From CAZIKB01 sp964539665 (GTDB lineage Bacteria; Zhuqueibacterota; Zhuqueibacteria; Oceanimicrobiales; Oceanimicrobiaceae): a DNA stretch of 64,000 nt. The position numbers and the translations under genes are program-made. Positions 16,864 through 25,592 of the stretch are shown piece after piece (positions within the stretch are counted from its first letter, which is position 1; each line of letters starts with the position of its first letter). Under the pieces are notes generated by a model. It was not told the DNA's origin. It saw only the letters and a list, made by a program, of their open reading frames with translations, and made no database searches. The DNA is taken from NCBI GenBank assembly GCA_964539665.1, contig CAZIKB010000014.1, forward strand, positions 1 to 64,000. Reading direction: 5' to 3'.

Positions 16864-19125
16864 ATGCAGAGTCGAAACAATCTTATCACAGGCGGTCGAT
16901 TTTCTAAAACCATTATAGTCGCTATCTGGCTGGGCTGCTTTCTTTATGCCCACAGCCTTCTGGCGGGAAATGACGGCCCGCAGGCTTTCACCACGGAAGA
17001 TGCCCTGAATGTACGAATTCCAAGAACTCTGAGTCTCTCGGACGATGGACTATACCTGGCAGTAACATTCAGATCCCACAGTGACAGGCTGAATGTTGAC
17101 CACGGCCGGTTTGGCGATCCAACCTACATAGCCCCATCCTTTTCCGAGGTTTTTGTAATCAACACCAAAACAGGCGACACAAAAAAGTTGTTACAGGATA
17201 AAGTTCAGATGCGCTCTTTCGCATGGTCTCCTGACAGCAAAACACTCGCTTTTCTTTTAAGGAAAGATAATGAGTTTTCCCTGTACACTTATGACCGGGA
17301 AAAACGTAAAGTCAAAAAAATCAAGCTGAAAACCAAAAAATCCATCGCATCAAACTCGCCCCTGCTCTGGAGACCCGACAACTCCGGTTTACTCCTCACG
17401 CTGCGGGAAAGCAACTGGGCAGAATCATCCCGGAAAATGTATCTCGATCTCTCCGAGGGACCGATTATTGTCCAGGATTCGCGTGAACCTTTTCTGGCCT
17501 GGGATGCCGTACGCAATTGGAACGATCTGGGTGTCCTGACATTAGTGGATCCCAGATCGGGAAGTGTGAAGGAATTGCTACCGGAAACGCGCGTCGGAAA
17601 TATTGAACAGGAAAAGAGCGGTGCATTCATAACCTACATCGAGACGAATCCATACGAGACCGCCTACAAAAGAAATGCAGGCAGAGAGTACGAAATGTTT
17701 ATGTTAGACATGCAGGACAATAAAATCAAATCTGTGCGCAAAAAAAGCAAGACCCGCATCAATCCGCGGTGGAACAGCACAGGGGATGTCTTCGCGTTTT
17801 CTAACAAAGGCGATATCTTCCTACAATCGGTCACGGATACAAGTGAGAAGAATCTGACCAGGAAATATCGGACACAAGTAGCCGATGACGATACGACGAA
17901 ACTCAAATACTCCCTCGTGCGCTGGCAGACGGATGATACTGCTCTCCTGATCAGCTCCCAGAGCGGCTTTCATCTCCTGCACACAGAGAAAGATTCCATC
18001 GAGTTGATTCTTGAAAATAAGAAAGACGACGATACTTCGCCGAAGCTCGAAGTGGTTTCATGGAGTCCGGACTCACGCTTCCTGTACTTGAGCTTCTCAA
18101 CAAAGAATAAATGGCAGCGAGGTTTGGTCAAGTACGATTTGCAAACCAGGCAGATGAGCGATTTGGTTAAAGACGATAATCTCTATTCAAACTGGCATTT
18201 TTCTGAGGATGGCCAGAGAATCGTTTATGCATTCTCTGACGGCGATATGCCGAACGATCTATATGCAACTGACCCGGCGCTTAAAGAAAAACTCCGGCTG
18301 ACCGACGTTAATCCGTGGCTCGATGAGAAAAGCCTGACTCGCAGTGAACTCATTGAGTATCTGGATGTTGATGGTGAAAAGCTTTACGGTATTCTATACT
18401 ATCCGGTCAACTACGAGCCCGGGAAAAAGTATCCACTGGTAGCCGAAGTCTACGAAACTTTTTTCAATAACGGCTTTAATACCCGCATGAATCTGCTGGC
18501 AAACGCCGGTTATTTCGGCTTTCGTCCCTCTGTAAACTTTCAGATCGGATTTCCAGGGGAAGCCTGGCTCAAAGGCGTCACAGCAGGCATTAACAAGTTG
18601 ATCGACCGCGGTCTGGTAGACGGCGACCGGTTGGGTGTTCAGGGCACCAGCTACGGCGGCTATGCAACCAACCTGTTGATCACTCAGACCGATCGCTTTG
18701 CTGCCGCAATCAACATCTCCGGCAAAGTAAATATCATCAGTTTCCTTGGTGACAGTCCCAAAATCACCACACGCAACTATCGTGCAGCCGAAACCGGCCA
18801 GGACCGGCTGGGCGCAACGCTGTGGGAACAGCCGCAGAAATATCTGGCGCACACAGCGATCCTCAACGCCGACAGAATTACGACGCCGCTGCTCATGCTT
18901 ACGGGAGAAGGTGACTGGAACGTACCGGCAACAAATCAAAGAGAAATGTACTACGCTTTGCGCCGCCTTAAGAAAGAGGTTGTCTGGGTGCACTATATGA
19001 ACGCCGGTCACGGCGCCGGCCGCTCAGGGACGGTCGAAGATTTTCACGATCACTGGAACAGGGTGCTGGACTGGTACAAAGAACATTTCGATAAAGTGAA
19101 CCAAAAGCACATCACGAAAAAGTAA
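16864..19125 (+). CDS. Secreted S9-family peptidase (acylaminoacyl/dipeptidyl peptidase-like)
   Basis: 753 residues. Signal-anchor-like N-terminus at residues 18-35. Residues 50-480 form a WD/PD40-type propeller (WSPDSKTLAF, WSPDSRFLYL). The hydrolase domain has nucleophile Ser596 in GTSYGGYA, Asp in GEGDWNVP and His in NAGHGAG. Very good ribosome binding site GAGGAGGG. Unlike the S9 peptidase at 3294, the nucleophile motif here is canonical. Likely exported and acting on short peptides. Confidence 0.9.
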   Translation: MQSRNNLITGGRFSKTIIVAIWLGCFLYAHSLLAGNDGPQAFTTEDALNVRIPRTLSLSDDGLYLAVTFRSHSDRLNVDHGRFGDPTYIAPSFSEVFVINTKTGDTKKLLQDKVQMRSFAWSPDSKTLAFLLRKDNEFSLYTYDREKRKVKKIKLKTKKSIASNSPLLWRPDNSGLLLTLRESNWAESSRKMYLDLSEGPIIVQDSREPFLAWDAVRNWNDLGVLTLVDPRSGSVKELLPETRVGNIEQEKSGAFITYIETNPYETAYKRNAGREYEMFMLDMQDNKIKSVRKKSKTRINPRWNSTGDVFAFSNKGDIFLQSVTDTSEKNLTRKYRTQVADDDTTKLKYSLVRWQTDDTALLISSQSGFHLLHTEKDSIELILENKKDDDTSPKLEVVSWSPDSRFLYLSFSTKNKWQRGLVKYDLQTRQMSDLVKDDNLYSNWHFSEDGQRIVYAFSDGDMPNDLYATDPALKEKLRLTDVNPWLDEKSLTRSELIEYLDVDGEKLYGILYYPVNYEPGKKYPLVAEVYETFFNNGFNTRMNLLANAGYFGFRPSVNFQIGFPGEAWLKGVTAGINKLIDRGLVDGDRLGVQGTSYGGYATNLLITQTDRFAAAINISGKVNIISFLGDSPKITTRNYRAAETGQDRLGATLWEQPQKYLAHTAILNADRITTPLLMLTGEGDWNVPATNQREMYYALRRLKKEVVWVHYMNAGHGAGRSGTVEDFHDHWNRVLDWYKEHFDKVNQKHITKK

Positions 19126-19204
19126 GCTGTACTTTAGTTGAATCAAAAGACTCATTACAAATGCGGAGGCGCAGAAAACGCTGAGAAAATAAGTAGTCAA
19201 TATT

Positions 19205-19666
19205 ATGCATCAGACCACAAAAAGACCAATCGGAATTAAAATCATCATTGGATTTCACTTGCTTAGCGCTATTCTGTGGTTATTTGGGCAAGGTGGAGCG
19301 GTAATTTCTTATGACACCGTTGCTAAGTGGGGATTCCAGGATTCGAGAGAGCTCATCGATCCCATTATTGTTGAAGTCAACCGGGCAATTGGCTTAGGAG
19401 ATATGATAATACAAATACCGCTTTTTATAGTTGCTGTAATCGGTCTCTGGCGGTTAAAATTCTATGGCGCAGTTGCTTCCTGGTTAGTTTTTGGGACTAC
19501 GTTTTATTGGCCGGTGATATTTTGGTGCAGTCAGTATTTCTATGCTCAGGCAGGAATAAAACACCAGCCAACCCCAATTTCGGTTACCGTGATTCTTACT
19601 GTGATTCTTCTTTTTTCTGGATGGGCGATCTGGTATCTGTTCAAGAATTATAAGCGGTTCGAGTAG
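19205..19666 (+). CDS. Four-TM membrane protein of unknown function
   Basis: 153 residues with four hydrophobic segments, roughly 11-34, 60-82, 84-105 and 122-145, in an inner-membrane arrangement. The ORF is intact and starts with an ATG 79 bases after the S9 stop, so it may be transcribed with it. No catalytic motif is visible. Confidence 0.6.
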   Translation: MHQTTKRPIGIKIIIGFHLLSAILWLFGQGGAVISYDTVAKWGFQDSRELIDPIIVEVNRAIGLGDMIIQIPLFIVAVIGLWRLKFYGAVASWLVFGTTFYWPVIFWCSQYFYAQAGIKHQPTPISVTVILTVILLFSGWAIWYLFKNYKRFE

Positions 19667-20058
19667 AGGCATTTTCCACCAAAAATCAATTATTACTTGA
19701 TATCAGAAAAATTATTAATTATCTTAAACAATTGTTATCGCCCTGTTATAGGATCTTATCTGCGAATCTACCATTCACCAATCACCAGCGCCTGCACGCA
19801 AGGACGGGGGATAACGGTACAATTCAGTAACAGTCAAGATGTGTGGTCAAACAGGAGCGGGAACGAGGATGACTTATGCAAGCTCAAAACCTGACATTAC
19901 AAAAACACCGAATCTTCTTACTTTGGTTAAGACGAAAAATTAATAAGCCTATATATAGAAATAAAATGCCAGGGTAAAAATGCCTATATGTAGGCATGCG
20001 AATAACTGAAAGAGTGGCAACTAATATAATAGTTATGCATCTAATTTAAGTGATAATA
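19667..20058. other. Intergenic stretch with a hairpin and a possible cassette boundary
   Basis: No gene seen. A 7-bp perfect hairpin (ATGCCTA/TAGGCAT) lies at 19980-19997. GTTATGC at 20032-20038 resembles an integron R-box boundary shortly before the TPR gene, which has an attC site behind it; alone this motif is weak. Confidence 0.35.
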
Positions 20059-20895
20059 ATGAATAACGGAAAACATGACAAGATTACGGCTCTCGATTTT
20101 ATAGTTCGTGAATTTGATGACGGAGTTGACGGCGAGTTCGTTTGGGGGCTTGGAAGAAGCCCTCTCTTTGAAAGATTCTATACCGCGGATGAACTTTCTA
20201 ACCCTGAGTTGGCTAAACGAGCACTAAACAAGATTTTAAGACAGGATCCTCAATTTGTAGATGCATACAACAGTCTCGGTTGGTGGGAAATTGAGTTTGC
20301 AAATTATGGCAATGCAAAAGAATTATTCGATAAGGCATTTAATATTGGTAACGATGTAATCCCGAAGAATTTCTCAGGACAAATTATCTGGGGAATAATT
20401 GATAATCGGCCATTCCTACGGGCAATGCACGGATTAGGACTTTGTTACTTATTCACAAATGATTTCAATAAAGCATTGCAAGTATTCAACAAGATGTTGG
20501 GATACAATCCTAACGATAACCAAGGGATTCGAGCTTTAGCGATTCACTGTAACATTGCATTGGGACGATTCAATGCCATTTTGGAAATTTGTAATAAGTA
20601 CCCCGAGGACATCTTACCAGACACTTTGTACGGGAAAGTGCTTGCCTTGTATAAGCTCAATAAGACTACAAAAGCAAAAGAAGCTTTGAAAGAAGCTGTC
20701 ATTTGCAGTCCTTTGGTAGTTAAAGAGTTAGTAAAAAAACGGCACAAGAAAATCAAAAGTGAGTTTCCTGGAAGCGTTACTGTTGGGGGTGCAGACGAGG
20801 CTTATGATTACTGGGAGAGCTTGGGACAATACTGGACGGACCCCGATTTAATTGATTTTATAAAAATCGGTCTCAAATCTCTATCGCAGATTTAG
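20059..20895 (+). CDS. TPR-repeat protein, probable integron cassette gene
   Basis: 278 residues from the ATG at 20059; a GTG nine bases upstream is also in frame. Helical repeats of TPR type run from about 50 to 220, for example ILRQDPQFVDAYNSLGWWE and FNKALQVFNKMLGYNPND. No signal peptide, so cytoplasmic and probably a protein-binding scaffold. A typical attC site follows 13 bases after the stop codon. The N-terminal 45 residues and the C-terminal 60 residues match nothing I know. Confidence 0.7.
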   Translation: MNNGKHDKITALDFIVREFDDGVDGEFVWGLGRSPLFERFYTADELSNPELAKRALNKILRQDPQFVDAYNSLGWWEIEFANYGNAKELFDKAFNIGNDVIPKNFSGQIIWGIIDNRPFLRAMHGLGLCYLFTNDFNKALQVFNKMLGYNPNDNQGIRALAIHCNIALGRFNAILEICNKYPEDILPDTLYGKVLALYKLNKTTKAKEALKEAVICSPLVVKELVKKRHKKIKSEFPGSVTVGGADEAYDYWESLGQYWTDPDLIDFIKIGLKSLSQI

Positions 20896-20907
20896 AGGCC
20901 AATATTG

Positions 20908-21034
20908 GCATAACATTGGCTTCAGCGGATGCTACCGCAGGTTCTAATTTCTGGCTTTGGTGCTTTGTGGAAAGTGTGACCTTTGTTCAAGTTCAGTGGC
21001 CCGCACACCGCACCGCTAAGCCACTCGTTATACA
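20908..21034 (+). other. Integron attC recombination site downstream of the TPR gene
   Basis: The 5' end GCATAACATTGGCTTCAGCGG (20908 onward) is an imperfect inverted copy of the 3' end CCGCTAAGCCACTCGTTATAC (to 21033). The match is ATAAC, then TGGCTT, one unpaired C, then AGCGG, which is the usual attC pattern with extrahelical bases. About 125 bases long and ending in CGTTATAC, as in VCR-type sites. Same orientation as the gene. Confidence 0.72.
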
Positions 21035-21161
21035 GTAAAATTCTATAAGCCAAAAATTTAGTGCAACGTCTCAAAGGAACATTTTAGAGTTGTGCTTAAG
21101 TCCAATAAATTCTCAGTAAAGCGAGTCAATATGTGCGAAGAACCATGGGGAGTTCAGTGCT

Positions 21162-21485
21162 TTATATCTTCTTTGCTATAATCGAATATTGCATTGGAGG
21201 TAAATTGTTAGTCTCAAAAATTGTCGCTTTTGAGAAATTTACATTCCTTCCTGCTTTTCTGTTTGCAGTTTCAATCATCCTGGAAGATATATCAATACCA
21301 TGAATCTCTTTCACATTTCCAGCAAGTGCAATGGAGTATAATCCTGTTGCACATGCAAAATCCAGAACCATGTCGCTATATTTGAGATGTTTTTTAGTGA
21401 TTTCAAGAGAAAGGTGTTTTTTTGTACGAAAAGGTTCAAAATTCAAATTGAACGCTGATATACGCAGATTACCAATGATTTTCAT
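21162..21485 (-). pseudogene. N-terminal fragment of a class I SAM-dependent methyltransferase
   Basis: 107 codons. The SAM-binding motif I appears as LDFACATGLYSIAL with the acidic end of strand 2 at HGIDIS, typical of class I methyltransferases. A complete family member needs roughly 200 residues; here the reading breaks off after about motif II and the remaining residues do not look conserved. I see no continuation in another frame. Substrate unknown. Confidence 0.7.
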
Positions 21486-21928
21486 TTGTATTTAATAATG
21501 AAATTATTAATCTGCGCTCATCATTGAAAATCAACCGCAAATTCGTTCCGCTCGAAATGACAATTTCTGGGATAAATCGATGCGAAAGACAGAAAAAACC
21601 ATTTCATTTCTGTAATTGAAATTACAATTGCGTTTATAATATTTCAAAATAATTATCATTACGTGTATTATTTACTGCGAAAACCTGCCAGGGCTGCGTT
21701 AGATTAATCTGTTCATAACTACCAAATAAATAATAATTAAAACCACCTCAAAATTTTCCACACTTCGATAAAAGGAGCTATTTTCTAAATTCAAAAAAAG
21801 AATTGGTATCATTATTGCGAAATGTTTAGCCAGATATTTAGATAATAAATCCTGTGCCATGTCCTTATAGTGATTCGGAAAGGTCAAGGTCAGGATAGAA
21901 TAAACATCAGTTGTAATGAGCAAAGTAA
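21486..21928. other. Intergenic stretch before the large cluster
   Basis: Low-complexity, AT-rich. A 74-codon minus-strand frame at 21699-21923 has hydrophobic stretches but no support. The promoter of the nine-gene cluster is expected here; I could not pick it with confidence. Confidence 0.35.
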
Positions 21929-23638
21929 ATGATAGCAGTACCAGGAAAATATACGAAGTTTCGTCTAATATTCTTAGTTACAATAGTTTGTAGTATTTTC
22001 ATCACTCGTGTATCTGCAACTTCTCAAGGTCTTAGTGTCTGGAATCCGGCAGATCGCGATAGCCCCTGGACGTCTGCAATTAATCCGGCTGTTATCTCTT
22101 TTCAGGATGCAAAGATTTCGGCGGGTCTCAAGGTGTTTCATTTGGGCTTTGTACCAGATGCTTCCTTCAGCTTGCGCGAAAACCATCTTAATGTGAGCCT
22201 GCCATTTTATCTCCCTTATCAGATTGGCGTGGGCTTTGATATTCGCTATTTCAAAGGAGGTATTTTTTCAGAGCTGGCCAGCGCCCTGCTTCTGAGTCGT
22301 GAACTTTTTGATCGTTTCTCTTATGGGCTGAAAATCGGCTTGGAACACAGGTCTTTCAGCCGGGACAATTTCAATCTAATTGATCTTGACGATCCGGTTT
22401 TGGCGGGTAGTTTAGGCACTACCAGTTTAAATCTTGGATTTGGCGTTTACTGGAATCCAGGAAAATTAACCATTGGTGTGGGAATTGATCACGCCAACCG
22501 CGCCGACGTCGGCCTCCTGAATCAGGCAATTCTGCCGCGGGAAATTTCGGCGGCGGTTGGATATAAAATTGGCTTGTTAACCCCAACTTTTGTTTTGCAT
22601 GATGATGGCACATATAAAGGCGTCGGCTTTTCATTAGCAGCAGCGCCGAGTAAATCCACCACTATCCGCTTTTCCTACGAGAACGACATGCCGTTTAAAG
22701 TAGAAGCGAGTTTTAACCTTTCGAAAGATAATAGCCTGAGATATGGCGTAGACCTTCCAACCGAAGGCACACGCGGGCTGGCTAACGGTTCACACGAATT
22801 AGACTTCACGCGCATCCTTGCCCGTGAACCGGATGCTGTCGCGCCTGAAATTTTATTTTCTACCCGGGAACTGCAGGTTCTGGAGGAAACGGTATTACGA
22901 AGCCTGCCTTCTGAGTTGCAGCCGGAAACTCTGTCCCAATTAGATGAATTAGCGCCTGAATATCTATCTTCTGTCGGGCAATTCGATGACACAGTAATCA
23001 TTACCGCCGGCGCCCTCAGTGAGTTTGAGACCGAGCCAGGCAGGGGAAAGCGCTTCCAACAACTTGCATTGGAAATTTATAAATTAAAGCAGCACAATTC
23101 AAACCTGAAAATTATGTTACGGGCTGAGGATCATACTTTAAAAGACGCCTGGCTGCTGAAAAACTTCTTTCTGCGAAACGAGGTAGTTACGGCTGCAGAT
23201 ATTCCCATTATAGAATTTTCTTCTTCAGAGCCGGCAGACCTGTATGGATTTGAATCCGGTTATATGACCAGGGTACGGAAGAATTTGCAGCTATCTTCAG
23301 AAAATCTTGAGATTCAGTTGGTCGTGCCAGGTAAGACTCGCCGCACTCAGGGGTGGCGGTTACAAATTCAGGATTCCAAAGGTAAGGTGGTTAAGAATTA
23401 TTTTGCCAAAGGCAATCTTCCGTATAGACTGAGTTGGGACTGGCATGACTATAAAGGTACAATTGTCGAACCAGGCCGATACACCTTCCATTTTAAATTT
23501 AAAACCAGAAGCGGAAAAACAGTAGCTTCAAAAATAAATGATGTAAAAGTAACGCATATTAAACGCAATGTAATGCTTAAGTTCCGGAGTAAGCCAGAGC
23601 CCGAAGAAGTCAGCTCAGGCGTATCTATGATTCGTTAA
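21929..23638 (+). CDS. Outer-membrane PorP/SprF-like barrel with FlgD-like C-terminal domain
   Basis: 569 residues. Signal peptide to about residue 31 (VSATSQ). Residues 40-290 form an outer-membrane barrel of the PorP/SprF style (SAINPAVISFQDAKISAG, then alternating strands). Residues 350-440 (VIITAGALSEFE, then LKIMLRAEDHTLKDAWLLKNFF) vaguely resemble an OmpA-type peptidoglycan-binding fold. Residues 465-545 are a FlgD-like Ig domain (WRLQIQDSKGKVVK, WDWHDYKG, GRYTFHF). It is the first gene of a same-strand cluster with ExbB/ExbD-type motor genes, so it is a good candidate for the outer-membrane end of that machine. Confidence 0.65.
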   Translation: MIAVPGKYTKFRLIFLVTIVCSIFITRVSATSQGLSVWNPADRDSPWTSAINPAVISFQDAKISAGLKVFHLGFVPDASFSLRENHLNVSLPFYLPYQIGVGFDIRYFKGGIFSELASALLLSRELFDRFSYGLKIGLEHRSFSRDNFNLIDLDDPVLAGSLGTTSLNLGFGVYWNPGKLTIGVGIDHANRADVGLLNQAILPREISAAVGYKIGLLTPTFVLHDDGTYKGVGFSLAAAPSKSTTIRFSYENDMPFKVEASFNLSKDNSLRYGVDLPTEGTRGLANGSHELDFTRILAREPDAVAPEILFSTRELQVLEETVLRSLPSELQPETLSQLDELAPEYLSSVGQFDDTVIITAGALSEFETEPGRGKRFQQLALEIYKLKQHNSNLKIMLRAEDHTLKDAWLLKNFFLRNEVVTAADIPIIEFSSSEPADLYGFESGYMTRVRKNLQLSSENLEIQLVVPGKTRRTQGWRLQIQDSKGKVVKNYFAKGNLPYRLSWDWHDYKGTIVEPGRYTFHFKFKTRSGKTVASKINDVKVTHIKRNVMLKFRSKPEPEEVSSGVSMIR

Positions 23639-23694
23639 ATAAAAAGACTAAATTTTAATAAAAATAATAACTTATAAAGATAGTGAGAAGCATA

Positions 23695-24594
23695 ATGAGT
23701 CAGAAAATTAAATTCATGAACAAGAAACTTCAGTTTTTAACTTTGGTGTTTTTAGGAATTTTACTCGTCATACTTATTTCATTCAGGCAATCGGTTGGCC
23801 AGAATCAATCATCGTCTAAAGTAGCGGCACAAACTGCAGAAAGTCAGAAGCAGGTAAACGGTGAAGAAGCCGCGCAGGATGAACAGCTTTCTGTCTGGAG
23901 CATCATTGAAATGACAGACTGGCTATTTTGGCCATTTGTGTTGCTGGCCAGCGCCGGGCTTTTGCTTATATCATACCGCAGCCTGCAGGAATATCAGGAG
24001 AAAACCCGCTCACAGGAGTTTTATCTGAAGTTGGCACAAGAACGCGACATTAACTCGCTTGTTCAGACCATTCAGAGTAGTATGCCAAACCGGGCGTCCC
24101 GACTTATCCATCTTATGATCAGGACCTTCAATAAAACCGGCCGGGCAGAACCTATTGGTAATGATATTGACCAGTTCATAAACTCTGAACGCAATACATT
24201 CACAACTTTTAACCGGGTAATGGATTTCCTTTCGGATACCGCTGGAGCCCTGGGACTGCTTGGAACGGTCTGGGGCATTTTTGTCACTTTTCATGGCGGA
24301 AAACTGGATGGGCCAACGATTTTAAGCGGTATGAGTATTTCCCTGATTACAACCCTGGTCGGGTTGATTATCAGTCTGGTTTTAAATTTGGGCACTACCG
24401 CGGTTTTCGCGTTTTTTAATGGCCAAATAGAGCAGTTGTCAGTCCGGGCAAAAGAAACGCGTCAGGCGCTGTTGAACCTCGAAAAAAGATCACAATCCAA
24501 CGGTAAAGTTAAAACCGCGCCTGTTCGTCGAAATACAAATAAAAAAGAAGTCATTAATGTCCATGAAGAACAGTACTTAAATAGCAGCAATTAA
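23695..24594 (+). CDS. MotA/TolQ/ExbB-family proton-channel protein
   Basis: About 299 residues from the ATG at 23695 (an in-frame GTG is at 23683). N-terminal hydrophobic segment at about 10-30, then a TM helix near residues 78-98, and the family core FLSDTAGALGLLGTVWGIF followed by SGMSISLITTLVGLIISLVL, which form the channel helices. These proteins form pentameric stators that use ion flow to drive ExbD/TolR/MotB partners. Two ExbD-like genes follow downstream in the same cluster. Confidence 0.88.
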   Translation: MSQKIKFMNKKLQFLTLVFLGILLVILISFRQSVGQNQSSSKVAAQTAESQKQVNGEEAAQDEQLSVWSIIEMTDWLFWPFVLLASAGLLLISYRSLQEYQEKTRSQEFYLKLAQERDINSLVQTIQSSMPNRASRLIHLMIRTFNKTGRAEPIGNDIDQFINSERNTFTTFNRVMDFLSDTAGALGLLGTVWGIFVTFHGGKLDGPTILSGMSISLITTLVGLIISLVLNLGTTAVFAFFNGQIEQLSVRAKETRQALLNLEKRSQSNGKVKTAPVRRNTNKKEVINVHEEQYLNSSN

Positions 24595-24632
24595 AACAGT
24601 GCAATTCAAAATGGTAATAAAGACATCACCTG

Positions 24633-25478
24633 ATGAGAGTTTTACAGCAAATGGCGAATTTATTCAGTTTCATTATTCTGTCCGGACTAACTCTATTGCC
24701 TTCGTCGGGTAACGCAGCCGTGCAGGAAAACAAAAGCGAGGCGTTTAAAAATTCCAGTGCCCCAGTAAAAGTCTGGATAGAACAACCCGCTGATCCCTTA
24801 TTAGCTGATACGCAATTTTCATTGAAAATAATGGTGGGTAATGATACGGAGCCCGTTTCTGGTTTATTCGGGCTCAGCTTTGAGCTGCATTATTCCGACT
24901 CGCGCTACTTAGAATTTATTGAACCTGTGGAAGCTACAGCCGGGCCGTTTTTAGAACCGGACACTTATACTTTCACACGTCATGAACCTGAGAATCAGGT
25001 ATTTTATCTCGCTGTAAGCCGCAAACGCGGCGCCGGCAGTCAAAACGGGAATGGCTTGGTTATGCAGCTTCTGGCAAAACTATCCAAAGATGCGCCGCCA
25101 GACTGGGGTGTTTGCTTTGAAATTGTGAATGTGTCAGCGAACGATCATACCGGCACTGCCATACCTCTGCAAGCTGGCGACCCGATGTGTTTAACGGTTG
25201 CGGATATTACTATTGATGTGATACCCAATCCATTTACACCTAATGAGGATGGTTCGAATGACCAGGTAGAATTCAAACGTGATGGCGGTATTCCCGGGAA
25301 CTGGTTAATTTCAATTATGGACCGTTCGGGGCGAGTTGTCAAACGATTAACAAACGGCGAACGTTTCTGGGATGGACGCAACGAGCAGCGACATCCTATG
25401 TTACCGGGTACATATTTGTACACGATTTATGATGGTAAGCAAACCATCAAACGTGGTTTGCTGTGGCTCATTCTTTAA
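24633..25478 (+). CDS. Exported cohesin-like protein with gliding/FlgD-type C-terminal domain
   Basis: 281 residues. A signal peptide ends at SGNAAVQ. Residues 40-185 read as a cohesin-like beta sandwich (FSLKIMVGND, FELHYSDSRYLEFIEP, LAVSRKRG, LVMQLLAKL). Residues 195-281 form a C-terminal Ig-like domain starting PNPFTPNEDGSND, as in gliding-motility and CHU_C-type proteins, and ending with LPGTYLYTIYDG. The next gene product carries a dockerin-like domain, so the two may bind each other. The cohesin call is from fold pattern and is moderate. Confidence 0.6.
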   Translation: MRVLQQMANLFSFIILSGLTLLPSSGNAAVQENKSEAFKNSSAPVKVWIEQPADPLLADTQFSLKIMVGNDTEPVSGLFGLSFELHYSDSRYLEFIEPVEATAGPFLEPDTYTFTRHEPENQVFYLAVSRKRGAGSQNGNGLVMQLLAKLSKDAPPDWGVCFEIVNVSANDHTGTAIPLQAGDPMCLTVADITIDVIPNPFTPNEDGSNDQVEFKRDGGIPGNWLISIMDRSGRVVKRLTNGERFWDGRNEQRHPMLPGTYLYTIYDGKQTIKRGLLWLIL

Positions 25479-25592
25479 ACTAATTTGAATGAGAAAAGGA
25501 GATTTTTAAGATATTTAAATATTACAGGACGTTCTGATAAAAATTTCATAACATGGCCTGACAATACAATCCGTGGGCTTAGAGGTTTTATT

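Noticed and set aside
18394..19011. Minus-strand frame of 205 codons inside the S9 gene at 16864
   Set aside because: Antisense of the conserved hydrolase domain, including the GTSYGG codons.
21699..21923. 74-codon minus-strand frame with hydrophobic segments
   Set aside because: AT-rich, no ribosome binding site and no similarity that I recognise.
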